A stretch of DNA of 64,000 nucleotides from Adhaeribacter aquaticus DSM 16391 (GCF_000473365.1 NZ_KI421517.1:765363-829362); one strand, 5' to 3'. Counted from the first letter of the stretch, positions 1 through 8,316 are shown. Program-made: numbers and translations. Notes: generated from the letters alone by a model not told the origin.

Positions 1-502
1 TAAAAGAACGGCGTTGGCTTCCCATTTGCACCATCCGCTTGTATTTACGGGCAGCAGCTACCGCCATTTCGCCTTCATAAGGATTGTGACTGCAGGGCTT
101 TTCCACATACACATGCTTACCCGCCTGGCAAGCCATAATAGTAGCAGGAGCATGCCAATGATCAGGAGCCGCAATAACCAAAGCATCCATATCTTTCATT
201 TCCAGCAACTTCCGCACATCAGCTATCCCTTTCGGCTTTTTACCGGTAATACCTGCTACGGCCGCTATAGTTTTATCTACTACTTTGCTATCCGGATCAC
301 AGATATAACCCACTTCTACATTGGGCATAGTGGCAAAATTTCTGGCTAAAAACAGACCCCGGCTATTGGAACCCATAATACCCAGAACCACTTTTTTATT
401 AGGCGAACCTTTAAAATAGCTCATAGCAGAAAGTTCTGAACCTACCATAAAAGTAGTACTGGCCAGAGCCGCAGTACGAATAAATTTGCGACGATTTAAC
501 AT
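1..502 (-). CDS. Gfo/Idh/MocA family oxidoreductase, Tat-exported, partial (C-terminus beyond window)
   Basis: Reading the minus strand from an ATG at 502 gives an open frame that runs off the left edge of the window, about 167 codons. It begins MLNRRKFIRTAALA, a twin-arginine leader, followed by a Rossmann-type segment with a G-x-x-G-S-x-S-R-G pattern, then a VEKPCSHN stretch, the EKP motif that binds nicotinamide in this family. NAD(P)-dependent oxidation of a sugar or sugar derivative is the usual role; the Tat leader implies a folded, cofactor-loaded enzyme in the periplasm. The substrate-binding C-terminal domain is not visible. It faces away from the gene at 668. Family assignment is secure; substrate is unknown. 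Confidence 0.85.
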   Translation of the reverse strand, partial: MLNRRKFIRTAALASTTFMVGSELSAMSYFKGSPNKKVVLGIMGSNSRGLFLARNFATMPNVEVGYICDPDSKVVDKTIAAVAGITGKKPKGIADVRKLLEMKDMDALVIAAPDHWHAPATIMACQAGKHVYVEKPCSHNPYEGEMAVAAARKYKRMVQMGSQRRSF

Positions 503-667
503 GGTGTGGGTGGATTAAAAGTACGTGATTAGAAATATAACTATTAAATTTTACATCTTACCACAATTACCGAAACTGTTTTTATTTTTAATCAGCCAGC
601 TATTTCATCACTTTCGATTTCAAGGTAAATTCTGTTTATTTATTGCTGATTTCCTCTTATATTTATT

Positions 668-1285
668 ATGGCCACTACTGATCCACGCGTTGATACTATC
701 ATTCAGAATTCAGCAGATTTTGCGAAACCAATTTTAAACCACCTTCGGCAGCTAATACATCAAGTCTGTCCGGATGCTACCGAAACCATTAAGTGGGGCT
801 TTCCGCATTTTGAGCACAATGGTTTACTGTGTAGCATGGCGGCCTTTAAACAGCATTGTGCTTTTACTTTCTGGAAAGCAAATCTTTTATCTGACCCGCA
901 TCAGTTATTTTCTAAAGACAGCAAAACTTCTATGGGTCAATTGGGCCAGTTAAAAAGTTTAACTGATTTACCAGCGGATATTGTTCTAGTAGGATATATA
1001 CAGGAGGCGGTAAAACTTAATTTACAAGGAGTAAAAGGACCTGCAAAATTTAAACCTGCTATTGCAGCCAAAGCATTAGAAATACCAGAATACCTGGCAC
1101 AAGCTTTAAAGGAAAACGAAGCTGCCTCCAATACCTTTTCAGGCTTTAGCAACAGTAATAAGAAAGAGTATATTACGTGGCTAGCAGAAGCTAAAACAGA
1201 AGCTACCCGCCAGAAGCGCCTGTTAACGGCTATTGAATGGATAGCCGAGGGGAAACCCCGAAACTGGAAGTATATAAAAAAGTAG
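668..1285 (+). CDS. YdeI/OmpD-associated family protein with DUF1801 domain
   Basis: The 205-residue product starts with a DUF1801-like region (ATETIKWGFPHFEHNG, roughly residues 37-52) and ends with the OmpdA/YdeI-type tail, in which KKEYITWLAEAKTEATRQ is followed by a lysine/arginine-rich end. Full-length Bacteroidota members are about 200 residues, so this copy looks intact. No signal peptide or membrane segment is seen, so it is probably cytoplasmic. The biochemical function of this family is not established; the iron-transport-like fold suggested for DUF1801 says little about the substrate. It is a single-gene unit followed by a hairpin at 1407. Confidence 0.85.
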   Translation: MATTDPRVDTIIQNSADFAKPILNHLRQLIHQVCPDATETIKWGFPHFEHNGLLCSMAAFKQHCAFTFWKANLLSDPHQLFSKDSKTSMGQLGQLKSLTDLPADIVLVGYIQEAVKLNLQGVKGPAKFKPAIAAKALEIPEYLAQALKENEAASNTFSGFSNSNKKEYITWLAEAKTEATRQKRLLTAIEWIAEGKPRNWKYIKK

Positions 1286-1406
1286 ACCTTATTTTTATTC
1301 TACATAGTCATTTACGCCACCTATTTATTAACGTCTCAGATTAGCAGTTCTAAAATTTTTGAAATTCACTACCAGCCCTCACTTTTCCGCCTGGAACATA
1401 AGTAAA

Positions 1407-1433
1407 AAAGGCTACAGCAAAACTATAGCCTTT
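1407..1433 (+). terminator. Hairpin downstream of the YdeI-like gene
   Basis: AAAGGCTA (1407-1414) pairs with TAGCCTTT (1426-1433) over an 11-nt spacer. It is preceded by an A-run and followed by TTT then AAAC, so it could work in either direction but the T-tail is short. Confidence 0.5.
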
Positions 1434-1974
1434 AAACAAACTTAACAGATGTTGGAATAAATTATAAAAAATGGGGGCCCTTCTCGAATGGTTTATGAAA
1501 GTTACTGCGCTTGCATAAAATTAAAATGCAAGACGCAGCGACTTTTTCCACCTACTATAATTATATGAATAAGCAATAACACCATTGCCCTATTCCAATA
1601 AAATTAATCTTCCTCAACGATTTGGTAAAAGCACAAGTATTCTATGTAAAAATACATTACATTTTTACTCATTCTACCTCTTTCCTACAGAATCATTAAA
1701 TCAGAAACAAAACATCAAATTGGTATCAGAATTCTATTCTAATCTACTTCAGATAATAGATTCGTACTGCAAATCCACTTCAAACTAATTTAAAAAACCT
1801 TATTACCAATATATTAACAACTCAAAAAAAAGAAATAAGCGCCTGAATAAGCAACTTTTTCTCCAGTCCTTATTGATCTTATAATTAGAATCACAAGTTC
1901 TTTTTGGGTTATTTACTACACAAAAGTAGGAGCCTATTAGCATATTTTTATTGTAAAAACTCATTATTAATTAG
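1434..1974. other. Intergenic stretch with no supported gene
   Basis: About 540 bases of AT-rich DNA between the hairpin at 1407-1433 and the AraC-type promoter. The only open frame (67 codons from a TTG at 1585) has no recognisable motif and an implausible composition. I see no tRNA, repeat or other structured element. Confidence 0.5.
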
Positions 1975-1982
1975 TAGATTTG
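1951..1982 (+). promoter_or_regulatory. Candidate Bacteroidota promoter of the AraC gene (near-leaderless)
   Basis: TAGATTTG at 1975-1982 matches the Bacteroidota -7 consensus TAnnTTTG, with TTG at 1951-1953 as a -33 element 21 bp upstream. The predicted transcription start falls at or next to the ATG at 1988, which would give an mRNA with almost no leader. It supports the 1988 start over the in-frame upstream codon at 1904. This is pattern matching only. Confidence 0.35.
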
Positions 1983-1987
1983 GCAGC

Positions 1988-2854
1988 ATGAAACGCTATA
2001 TCCAATACGATCCTTTTAATATTTATCAATTTGAGGTAGCTGAATGGCCCCACCCGGTACATAACCATACCTATTTTGAGATAATATTTATCCGGAGCGG
2101 CACCGGCAAGCATTTCATCAACGAAAATATTTTTCATTATGCCCCGGGCGATGTGTTTTTACTAGGTCCGGAAGATTATCATTATTTTGAAATAGATACC
2201 CTTACTCAGTTTTGCTATATCCGTTTTACTGAAATGTTCATAAAAGACCATGCTTCTCAAAAACACGAAAGCTGGGAACGAACCATTGAGTTTCTTTTAC
2301 ATACTCCTTATCAATCTTGTGGCAGTATTGTAAAAGACGAAATGGAGAAGGAACTGCTGAATCACCTGCTCGCAGTATTGGTTCATGAAGAGGCTAACCG
2401 TCAGGAAGCAACTCATGAGGTAATAATGGACAGCCTGATGAAATCTATTTTAAGTATACTGGCTCGTAACATTATAAAACAAGGATTTGCCGAAGGCAGC
2501 AACCGCAAGAACTCCAGCTCTATTGAGGCATTAATGGTATACATCCGGCAACATATTTATAAACCGGAAAATCTTCGGATCGAACATCTGGCTACAGAAT
2601 TTAACTTTTCCCAAAGTTATTTAAGCATCTTTTTCAAACGCCATACCGGCGAATCGTTGCAGCAGTATATTTTAAAATACAAGCTAAAATTAATAGAAAA
2701 CCGGTTACGCTATAGCAACCTGAGCATTTCGCAGATTGCCCATGAATTTGGGTTTACCGACGAAAGTCATTTGTATAAAATGTTTCGGAAATATTACGGT
2801 GTAACCCCTAAACACTTCCGCAACACTGCCCAACAAGAAGAAACACCCGGATAA
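1988..2854 (+). CDS. AraC family transcriptional regulator with N-terminal cupin sensor
   Basis: The 288-residue protein has a cupin-like sensing half (HPVHNHTYFEIIFI and APGDVFLLGPEDYHYFE, about residues 20-75) and a C-terminal pair of helix-turn-helix motifs (IEHLATEFNFSQSYLSIFFK, then ISQIAHEFGFTDESHLYKMF, about residues 205-275) ending in the typical GVTPKHFRN. Such proteins bind a small sugar-like ligand and activate neighbouring catabolic genes. An in-frame codon at 1904 would add 28 residues, but the ATG at 1988 follows a promoter-like TAGATTTG and begins the conserved region, so I prefer it. It lies 216 bp upstream of eboE in the same direction and may regulate eboE-eboF, which is an inference. 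Confidence 0.9.
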   Translation: MKRYIQYDPFNIYQFEVAEWPHPVHNHTYFEIIFIRSGTGKHFINENIFHYAPGDVFLLGPEDYHYFEIDTLTQFCYIRFTEMFIKDHASQKHESWERTIEFLLHTPYQSCGSIVKDEMEKELLNHLLAVLVHEEANRQEATHEVIMDSLMKSILSILARNIIKQGFAEGSNRKNSSSIEALMVYIRQHIYKPENLRIEHLATEFNFSQSYLSIFFKRHTGESLQQYILKYKLKLIENRLRYSNLSISQIAHEFGFTDESHLYKMFRKYYGVTPKHFRNTAQQEETPG

Positions 2855-3070
2855 GCTATAGTTTACCGAGATTATTTATTATTACCTGCCTTTAGCTTAT
2901 AAGCTAACTAAACGAGTCGGCAATTCTTTGTTCAAGCTCCAAGAGCCAATAACTACATGCTTTGTCCTTTTAGCATAAAAAACTTTACCTGTAAGTAAAA
3001 AAACTAATACCATCATTTCTGTTCCTTCTTTTCCTAATTCCCGTTAACTTTCCGATTAAATAGAAGCAAC

Positions 3071-4294
3071 ATGAACATCGGCAAAGACTATCACCTCTCC
3101 TACTGCACCAATATTCATCCTGGCGAAACCTGGGCAGCCGTTTTTGAAACGCTACAGAAATATATTTTGCCCATAAAAGCTAACCTTTCGCCAGACAAGC
3201 CTTTTGGTATTGGATTGCGTTTATCCGATTTAGCCAGCAAAGAACTGGAACAGGAAAACCATTTGCCGCAGTTTAAAAACTGGCTGCAAGAACACGATTT
3301 GTATGTCTTTACCATGAATGGCTTTCCATTTGGCGGATTTCATCAGCAAGTAGTAAAAGATGAGGTGCACCAGCCCGACTGGACCACAACCGCCCGCCCG
3401 GCATATACCATTCGTCTAGCCCGAATTTTAGCTTATTTATTACCCGACGGATTAGAAGGAAGCATTTCTACTTCACCTTTATCGTACAAACTTTGGTTTA
3501 AGGATGATGCTGAAAAAACAGATCAGGTATTTGAACAAGCTACCCGGCATCTGGCTATGGTTGTAGAAAACTTAATTAAGATTAAAGAACAAACCGGCAA
3601 ACTTATTCACATAGATATTGAACCTGAACCGGATGGATTATTAGAGACATCAAAAGAGTTCATGCACTATTATGAGGAATGGCTTTTACCAAAAGCGGGA
3701 CTTTATTTAGAGAACCAATTAGGTTTAGATCAGCAAGGTGCCCAAAGTGCTATTCGGGAACACATACAACTATGCTACGATGTTTGCCACTTTGCCCTGG
3801 CTTACGAAGAACCAACCGATGTAATACAAGCACTTTCCCAAAAAGGAATAAAGATAGGCAAGGTACAAATAAGTGCCGCCCTGAAAGCTGATCTTCCAAC
3901 CAATATAGAAGCTAGAGAAGAATTAGCACAGGAATTTGCCGCCTTTAACGAACCTACGTATTTACACCAGGTGATTGTACGCAATACGAATAATACTTTT
4001 ACCCAATACAACGATTTACCGGTAGCATTAGAACACATAAAAAATCCGGAGGCAGTGGAATGGCGGTCGCATTTTCATGTTCCGGTATTTCTGGATAGGT
4101 ACCACAAATTACAATCAACCCAGGTTGAAATAGTAAAGGTATTTAAATTATTAGCTGAGCAAGCCTTTACGAATCACCTGGAAGTAGAAACCTATACATG
4201 GGGCGTATTGCCCGAGGAAATTAAACAGGATTTGGGAGCATCTATCCAGCGTGAACTAGAGTGGGTGTTGCAGAATATTAAAGTTGCAGATTAA
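3071..4294 (+). CDS. eboE: EboE, metabolite traffic protein (TIM-barrel, xylose isomerase-like)
   Basis: The 407-residue product matches the EboE family by its opening (YHLSYCTNIHPGETWAAVFE), the LYVFTMNGFPFGGFHQ stretch and the acidic IDIEPEPDGLLE segment that sits where TIM-barrel isomerases bind metal. LCYDVCHFALAYEEP is a second conserved block. In the ebo (EDB) clusters of cyanobacteria, Bacteroidota and some algae, EboE works with EboA-D and EboF in an uncharacterised export or biosynthesis process; in cyanobacteria the cluster is linked to movement of scytonemin precursor to the periplasm. Here only eboF follows (72 bp downstream). No signal peptide is evident. The exact chemistry is unknown. 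Confidence 0.88.
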   Translation: MNIGKDYHLSYCTNIHPGETWAAVFETLQKYILPIKANLSPDKPFGIGLRLSDLASKELEQENHLPQFKNWLQEHDLYVFTMNGFPFGGFHQQVVKDEVHQPDWTTTARPAYTIRLARILAYLLPDGLEGSISTSPLSYKLWFKDDAEKTDQVFEQATRHLAMVVENLIKIKEQTGKLIHIDIEPEPDGLLETSKEFMHYYEEWLLPKAGLYLENQLGLDQQGAQSAIREHIQLCYDVCHFALAYEEPTDVIQALSQKGIKIGKVQISAALKADLPTNIEAREELAQEFAAFNEPTYLHQVIVRNTNNTFTQYNDLPVALEHIKNPEAVEWRSHFHVPVFLDRYHKLQSTQVEIVKVFKLLAEQAFTNHLEVETYTWGVLPEEIKQDLGASIQRELEWVLQNIKVAD

Positions 4295-4366
4295 TATGCC
4301 GTTTAAAACGTTTTAGTAAAGGATTCTGCAGTGCCTTAATCACCGGAAGGTTTAGAACTGATAAAA

Positions 4367-5755
4367 ATGCAAAAAACAATAGTTATAGATGTAGTAGGGC
4401 TTACCCAAAATTTAATTGGGGAAAATACGCCATTTCTTAAAAATTGGTCAGCGCAAGCCAAGCTGGCTCATGTGGGCCATGTACTGCCTGCTGTTACGTG
4501 TTCGGTGCAAGCCACTTACATGACAGGCAAATGGCCTACAGAACATGGCATTGTGGCTAATGGCTGGTATTTCAGGGATGTTTGTGAAGTACGCAACTGG
4601 CATCAGTCAAATAAATTAGTACAGGCCCCTAAGTTTTGGGAAGTGGCCAAAGCTCAGAACCCTTCTTTCACGGTTGCCAATATTTGCTGGTGGTTTGCCA
4701 TGAATTCTACCGCTGATTACACCGTTACGCCGCGTCCGCAGTACCTGGCTGATGGCCGTAAAATGCCCGATTGCTATACTTACCCAATGGAGTTACGCGA
4801 CCACCTGAACGAAAAATTAGGCACGTTCCCTTTATTTGATTACTGGGGACCTAAAACCAACATCCGTTCGAGCCGCTACATTGCCAATGCCGCCATTGAA
4901 GTAGATAAACTGCACGACCCGACTCTTACGCTGGTTTATTTACCGCACCTGGATTACAACGCCCAACGCCATGGCCCAACAGATGCCAGTGTTGCACAGG
5001 ACCTGAGAGAAATTGACGAAGTTCTGAAAAACCTGATTACTTACTTTGAAAGTAAAAATGCCCAAGTAATTATTTTATCTGAATACGGCATCCAACCTGT
5101 CAATCAACCAATACACATCAACCGTGCTTTACGGGAAAAAGGGTATATTTCGGTACGGGAAGAACGCGGTACCGAATTATTAGACCCAGGAACTTGTAAA
5201 GCTTTTGCGGTAGCTGATCATCAGGTAGCTCATGTTTACGTAAACGATTTATCAAAGCTGGAGGAAGTACGAAAATTACTTCAACAGCTGCCAGGTGTAG
5301 AAAAAGTAATTGGTCCGGAAGAAAAAGCAGCTTATCATATTGATCACGAACGAGCCGGCGAGCTGATTGCGGTGGCAGATAAAAATTCCTGGTTTACCTA
5401 TTACTATTGGCTCGATGATAATCGGGCACCCGATTTTGCCCGTGTCATCGATATTCATAAAAAGCCGGGGTTTGACCCAGTGGAAATGTTTACTGATCCG
5501 AATATTAAGTTCTTGATTCCGAAGGTAGGTTTTAAAGTAATTAAGAAGAAACTTGGTTTCCGGATGCTGATGGATATTATTCCGTTGGATGCTACGCTGG
5601 TAAAAGGTTCGCACGGCCGCAAACCCGATAACCCGACCGAGGGCCCGCTCATTATGAGTAAAAACAAAGCTTTAATTCCGGCTGAATCTGTAGAAGCAAC
5701 GGATGTATTTCATATTATTCTGAATCATATAAAAGGAAAGAAAAACTTCCATTAA
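4367..5755 (+). CDS. eboF: EboF-like alkaline phosphatase superfamily protein (type I phosphodiesterase/nucleotide pyrophosphatase)
   Basis: The 462-residue protein has the metalloenzyme layout of type I phosphodiesterases: an early metal Asp in VIDVVGL (D8), the likely nucleophile Thr44 in PAVTCSVQATYMTG, the EHGI motif, YLPHLDYNAQRHGP carrying Asp and His ligands, and KGSHGRKP near the C-terminus. The usual SDHG motif is SEYG here, a variation that may matter for metal binding. It is predicted to hydrolyse a phosphodiester or pyrophosphate. The placement directly after eboE matches the eboE-eboF order of ebo clusters. There is no obvious signal peptide. The family call is firm; the Ebo assignment rests on neighbourhood. 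Confidence 0.82.
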   Translation: MQKTIVIDVVGLTQNLIGENTPFLKNWSAQAKLAHVGHVLPAVTCSVQATYMTGKWPTEHGIVANGWYFRDVCEVRNWHQSNKLVQAPKFWEVAKAQNPSFTVANICWWFAMNSTADYTVTPRPQYLADGRKMPDCYTYPMELRDHLNEKLGTFPLFDYWGPKTNIRSSRYIANAAIEVDKLHDPTLTLVYLPHLDYNAQRHGPTDASVAQDLREIDEVLKNLITYFESKNAQVIILSEYGIQPVNQPIHINRALREKGYISVREERGTELLDPGTCKAFAVADHQVAHVYVNDLSKLEEVRKLLQQLPGVEKVIGPEEKAAYHIDHERAGELIAVADKNSWFTYYYWLDDNRAPDFARVIDIHKKPGFDPVEMFTDPNIKFLIPKVGFKVIKKKLGFRMLMDIIPLDATLVKGSHGRKPDNPTEGPLIMSKNKALIPAESVEATDVFHIILNHIKGKKNFH

Positions 5756-5763
5756 CAATAAAC

Positions 5764-5800
5764 AGAAAGCTCCTTTACCAAGAAAGTATAGGAGCTTTCT
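5764..5800 (+). terminator. Terminator after eboF
   Basis: AGAAAGCTCCT (5764-5774) pairs exactly with AGGAGCTTTCT (5790-5800), followed by ATTTTTC. It ends eboF transcription; on the other strand it could also close the interrupted transporter gene. Confidence 0.75.
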
Positions 5801-5828
5801 ATTTTTCTAATAACTCAATAAGTAAGTA

Positions 5829-6488
5829 CTAGCGCGGTAATCTCCAGGTAACACCACCTCCGGCAAAAAAGTCGTTAGCGGCATCTGTTAACCCTGTGCC
5901 GGCAATGGCGTCTAATTGCAAATTAGGCAAAACTTTATACTGCAAAGCTGTGTCCAGCAAATTTCTGGCTGAAGCTTCTTTTGGTTTCCTCCCCACAAAT
6001 TCCACACTGTATTTAAGTTTTTCTGAAAGTTTTAGTATAGCAGATGCGCTATAAAAAGCTTCACCAAAATACTTCTCCTCTTCTTTTCGCTTACGATAGC
6101 CGGCATTGTATTGTATTTCTACCTTTTCCGATATTTTATTATTAAAAACAAAGCGTCCTTCGGGAGCAGCATGAGGTGGCCGGAATTCTTCATTGCCTAC
6201 CGGTAAGGTAATGTTGCCTATGAAGCCTATTTTGGGCAGCCCCCCTTTCCCCTTAAATAAGCTTATTTTGGTTCCTATCCGCACATTATTAAAGCCTTTT
6301 TCCTCTGCAAACGGAAGGTTGGAGCCAAGGCCATCTGATTCATTGCGTTGTCGTCTATAATCTGCATTCACCCGTAACTCCGCCTGCTTGAGCACCCCGA
6401 TCCTAATTAAAGTAGTTGGGTATAAGAATTCTTTTTTCCATACCTGGTCCGCAAAATCCTTATCATACTGTAATCCGGTTTCTATTTG
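5829..6488 (-). pseudogene. C-terminal part of an outer-membrane transporter-like protein, cut by an IS element
   Basis: This is the larger piece of a gene interrupted at 6489 by an IS3-family element. It encodes beta-strand-rich sequence (GFIGNITLPVGNEEFRPP, VEIQYNAGYRKR, LQLDAIAGTGLTDAANDFFAGGGVTWRL) typical of the MetA-pathway/transporter family of small outer-membrane barrels. Reading from its upstream edge, QIETGLQYDKDF continues the frame of the N-terminal fragment at 7698-7845. Joining the two and removing one TTTG copy gives 804 nt, exactly 268 codons including the stop. The GTG-initiated frame from 6395 should not be taken as a separate gene. The native role is probably transport or sensing of small hydrophobic compounds, which is uncertain. 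Confidence 0.85.
6485..6488. repeat. Left target-site duplication TTTG of the IS element
   Basis: TTTG at 6485-6488 abuts the left end of the element and matches TTTG at 7698-7701 on the right. A 4-bp duplication fits IS407-type IS3 elements. Confidence 0.88.
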
Positions 6489-6552
6489 TGTAAGCTTCCC
6501 CGAAAATAGAACTGTTTCTAAATAGAAAAAAACTTAATTTAGAACAGTAGAT

Positions 6553-6819
6553 ATGAAAAGGAAGACTTTTACACCCCAACAGATTGCCAAAATTCTCAAG
6601 GAGTTTGAGGACGGCAAAAGTGCCGCAGAAATTAGCCGGGACCATGGCGTTAGCCAGGCGGCCTTTTACAAGTGGCGGCAACGCTATAATGGCATGGATG
6701 CCACTGAGCTGAAGCGGCTCAAGGAACTAGAAGAAGAAAACCGGCGGCTGAAGTCTATGTATGCAGAGCTGGCTTTGGACCTAAAACTAGCCAAAGAGAT
6801 TATTGAAAAAAAGCTCTGA
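6553..6819 (+). CDS. IS3-family transposase OrfA (helix-turn-helix protein)
   Basis: An 88-residue protein with an N-terminal helix-turn-helix ([39 protein letters not shown], residues about 6-45) and a leucine/glutamate-rich coiled-coil ([20 protein letters not shown]) that mediates dimerisation. OrfA binds the IS ends. Its 3' end contains the heptamer A AAA AAG at 6807-6813, a classic -1 slippage site in the correct phase, allowing an OrfAB fusion transposase. The start ATG at 6553 follows the left inverted repeat closely. Confidence 0.92.
   Translation: MKRKTFTPQQIAKILKEFEDGKSAAEISRDHGVSQAAFYKWRQRYNGMDATELKRLKELEEENRRLKSMYAELALDLKLAKEIIEKKL
6807..6813 (+). promoter_or_regulatory. Programmed -1 frameshift site between orfA and orfB
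   Basis: A AAA AAG lies in the orfA frame as GAA AAA AAG near the end of the gene. A -1 shift moves ribosomes into the orfB frame, which is open from just after a stop at 6804. IS3 elements typically make the active OrfAB transposase this way. Confidence 0.75.
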
Positions 6820-6842
6820 AGCCCTGCCAAAAGCGGCAAATA

Positions 6843-7652
6843 GTGCTTGAGGTTTACCAGCAGTCTCAAGCCGGCATTAGCAGGGCGTGCCGGGTGGTGA
6901 ATTTGAGCAAATCAGTTTACTACTATCAGTCGCACAAAGATGATGTTGTAGTAGAAGAAGCATTACGGCAAAAAGCGGAGCAGCACCCCAGAGAAGGATT
7001 CTGGAAAGCCTATGGGCGGTTGCGAAAAGAAGGCCAGGAATGGAATCATAAGCGGGTATACCGGGTATATAAAGCCATCAACTTAAACATCCGGCGCAAA
7101 GCCAAAAAGCGTTTACCCGCCCGCGTGCAACAGCCTTTACAAGTTCCCCAGGCATTAAATCACACCTGGTCAATCGACTTTATGAGTGATGCGTTAGAAA
7201 ACGGAAGAAAATTCCGTTCCTTCCATGTGCTGGATGATTATAACCGCGAAGCTTTGCATATTGAAGTAGATTATTCCTTAAAGAGCAACCGGGTAGTATG
7301 GGTGCTTAATCATTTGTTAAAGCGAAGGGAAAAACCAAAGCGCATCCGAATGGATAACGGACCGGAGTTTATTGCCACGCTTATGGCCGAATGGAGCCAG
7401 ATGCATGAAGTAGAGTTCATCTATATCCAGCCAGGTAAGCCCACGCAGAATGCCTATGTAGAACGTTTCAACGGGACTTTTCGCCGACATGTACTAAATG
7501 CTTACCTATTCGAAAACCTGGAAGAAGTAAGGGATATTACAACCAGCTGGCTAGAAGATTACAACTACAACAGGCCGCATGATGCACTTGGAGGGTTAGC
7601 ACCAATAGAATTTGCAAAGAAAAAACAACACCAACAATTAGTGTCAATTTAA
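6843..7652 (+). CDS. IS3-family transposase OrfB (DDE integrase core)
   Basis: The 269-residue protein from a GTG at 6843 carries an HTH_21-like N-terminal region and the retroviral-type integrase core. The catalytic triad is visible: Asp112 in WSIDF, Asp171 in RMDNGPEF and Glu207 in NAYVERFNG, giving D(58)D(35)E spacing as expected of IS3. [10 protein letters not shown] near the C-terminus is also conserved. The frame extends upstream to the slippage site at 6807, so the functional product is probably the fusion spanning 6553-7652 rather than OrfB alone. No inactivating change is seen. Confidence 0.93.
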   Translation: MLEVYQQSQAGISRACRVVNLSKSVYYYQSHKDDVVVEEALRQKAEQHPREGFWKAYGRLRKEGQEWNHKRVYRVYKAINLNIRRKAKKRLPARVQQPLQVPQALNHTWSIDFMSDALENGRKFRSFHVLDDYNREALHIEVDYSLKSNRVVWVLNHLLKRREKPKRIRMDNGPEFIATLMAEWSQMHEVEFIYIQPGKPTQNAYVERFNGTFRRHVLNAYLFENLEEVRDITTSWLEDYNYNRPHDALGGLAPIEFAKKKQHQQLVSI

Positions 7653-7697
7653 ACAAATTTTATACTTTTAATCAGTTCTAATTAGGGGAAGCTTACA

Positions 7698-7701
7698 TTT
7701 G
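7698..7701. repeat. Right target-site duplication TTTG of the IS element
   Basis: TTTG directly follows the right inverted repeat and duplicates 6485-6488. It lies within the codons that join the two halves of the interrupted gene. Confidence 0.88.
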
Positions 7702-7845
7702 CACCCGACCTTGTGGCACCACCTTTGGACTTTGTGTAATAGAAGGTCTGTCGGAATCTAATTCGGGTTCCTTCTCCTCACTTTGGGCCATTGCCAAAAA
7801 CGGCAACAACAACATTACCATACAACACTGGATAGATTTCTTCAT
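7698..7845 (-). pseudogene. N-terminal part of the IS-interrupted transporter-like protein
   Basis: From an ATG at 7845 the minus strand encodes a signal peptide (MKKSIQCCMVMLLLPFLAMA, cleavage before or near QSEEKE), then ELDSDRPSITQSPKVVPQGRVQ, where the IS interrupts it. The DxDRP...TQSP motif soon after the signal peptide is a hallmark of transporter/MetA-pathway outer-membrane proteins. The IS reads into a stop almost at once, so a truncated peptide of about 50 residues would be made. Joined with 5829-6484, the intact protein would have 267 residues. Confidence 0.85.
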
Positions 7846-7907
7846 GACATTATTAATAAGAAACCAATCGTACGGTTTATTTAATTCTAAGATGTATTCT
7901 GGCTAAA

Positions 7908-7946
7908 ATAAAAGGGCAGAAACATTAACTGCTTCTGCCCTTTTAT
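7908..7946 (-). terminator. Terminator downstream of the TMEM220-like gene
   Basis: ATAAAAGGGCAGAA (7908-7921) pairs exactly with TTCTGCCCTTTTAT (7933-7946). It lies just beyond the stop of the minus-strand gene at 7966; A/T-rich flanks on both sides make it potentially bidirectional. Confidence 0.75.
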
Positions 7947-7965
7947 TTTAAATTAACCTCTACCT

Positions 7966-8316
7966 CTACTGGGCCACTTTCCTGAGCGGCATTCCTAATA
8001 ATAAATAAATAACCAATGTTACAAAACACATACTAAGGCCCAAGGACTCCCGGCCTTGTTCAATAAATATAGTTTTCATACCATTTTTTAAGGCTACCCC
8101 CTCCCATTGCTCGGGCCACATAAATATGGCCCCCACCAGAAACGATAAAGCTGATATCATAAATAAAGGCTTAATTATTTTTCCTTTAAATGCCAGGTAA
8201 GACAAAGCCGCCACATATAAATAAATAGGAATCCAAATGTAGGGATCCGGATCATTGTACTGCAATGCCGCAAAACTTACAAATACGAAAGCCATTATTA
8301 AGGCAAATATTTTCAT
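7966..8316 (-). CDS. TMEM220-family small membrane protein
   Basis: A 116-residue protein with about four hydrophobic segments (residues about 2-18, 28-45, 48-66 and 92-110) and the signature YNDPDPYIWIPIYLYVA after the first helix, which identifies the transmembrane protein 220 family. Members occur in Bacteroidota and animals; their function is not known. Located in the inner membrane. It is a single gene with its own terminator, and its promoter would lie in the 8317-8628 gap shared with the divergent gene at 8629. Confidence 0.88.
   Translation of the reverse strand: MKIFALIMAFVFVSFAALQYNDPDPYIWIPIYLYVAALSYLAFKGKIIKPLFMISALSFLVGAIFMWPEQWEGVALKNGMKTIFIEQGRESLGLSMCFVTLVIYLLLGMPLRKVAQ

Larger units (their letters stand above)
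6489..7697 (+). mobile_element. Complete IS3-family insertion sequence, IS407-like, 1,209 bp
   Basis: The element is bounded by imperfect inverted repeats: the left end (6489-6514) and the complement of the right end (7673-7697) both begin TGTAAGCTTCCCC and both end TAGAACTG, with a one-base length difference between. It carries orfA and orfB in the usual -1 frame relation and is flanked by a TTTG duplication. Terminal TG, the CCCC within the repeat and a 4-bp duplication are typical of the IS407 group of IS3. Every expected part is intact, so it may still be able to move. It sits inside an outer-membrane protein gene on the opposite strand. Confidence 0.92.

Noticed and set aside
14-349. 111-codon plus-strand open frame at the left edge
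   Set aside because: Lies antisense to the clear Gfo/Idh/MocA reading frame.
1585-1788. 67-codon plus-strand open frame from a TTG
   Set aside because: No motif, atypical composition, no ribosome site, and located in AT-rich intergenic DNA.
1904-1987. Upstream extension of the AraC gene
   Set aside because: Not conserved in pattern, overlaps a promoter-like element, and the ATG at 1988 begins the recognisable domain.
5829-6395. Separate 188-residue gene starting with GTG
   Set aside because: It is the C-terminal part of an IS-interrupted gene; frame continues to the insertion point.
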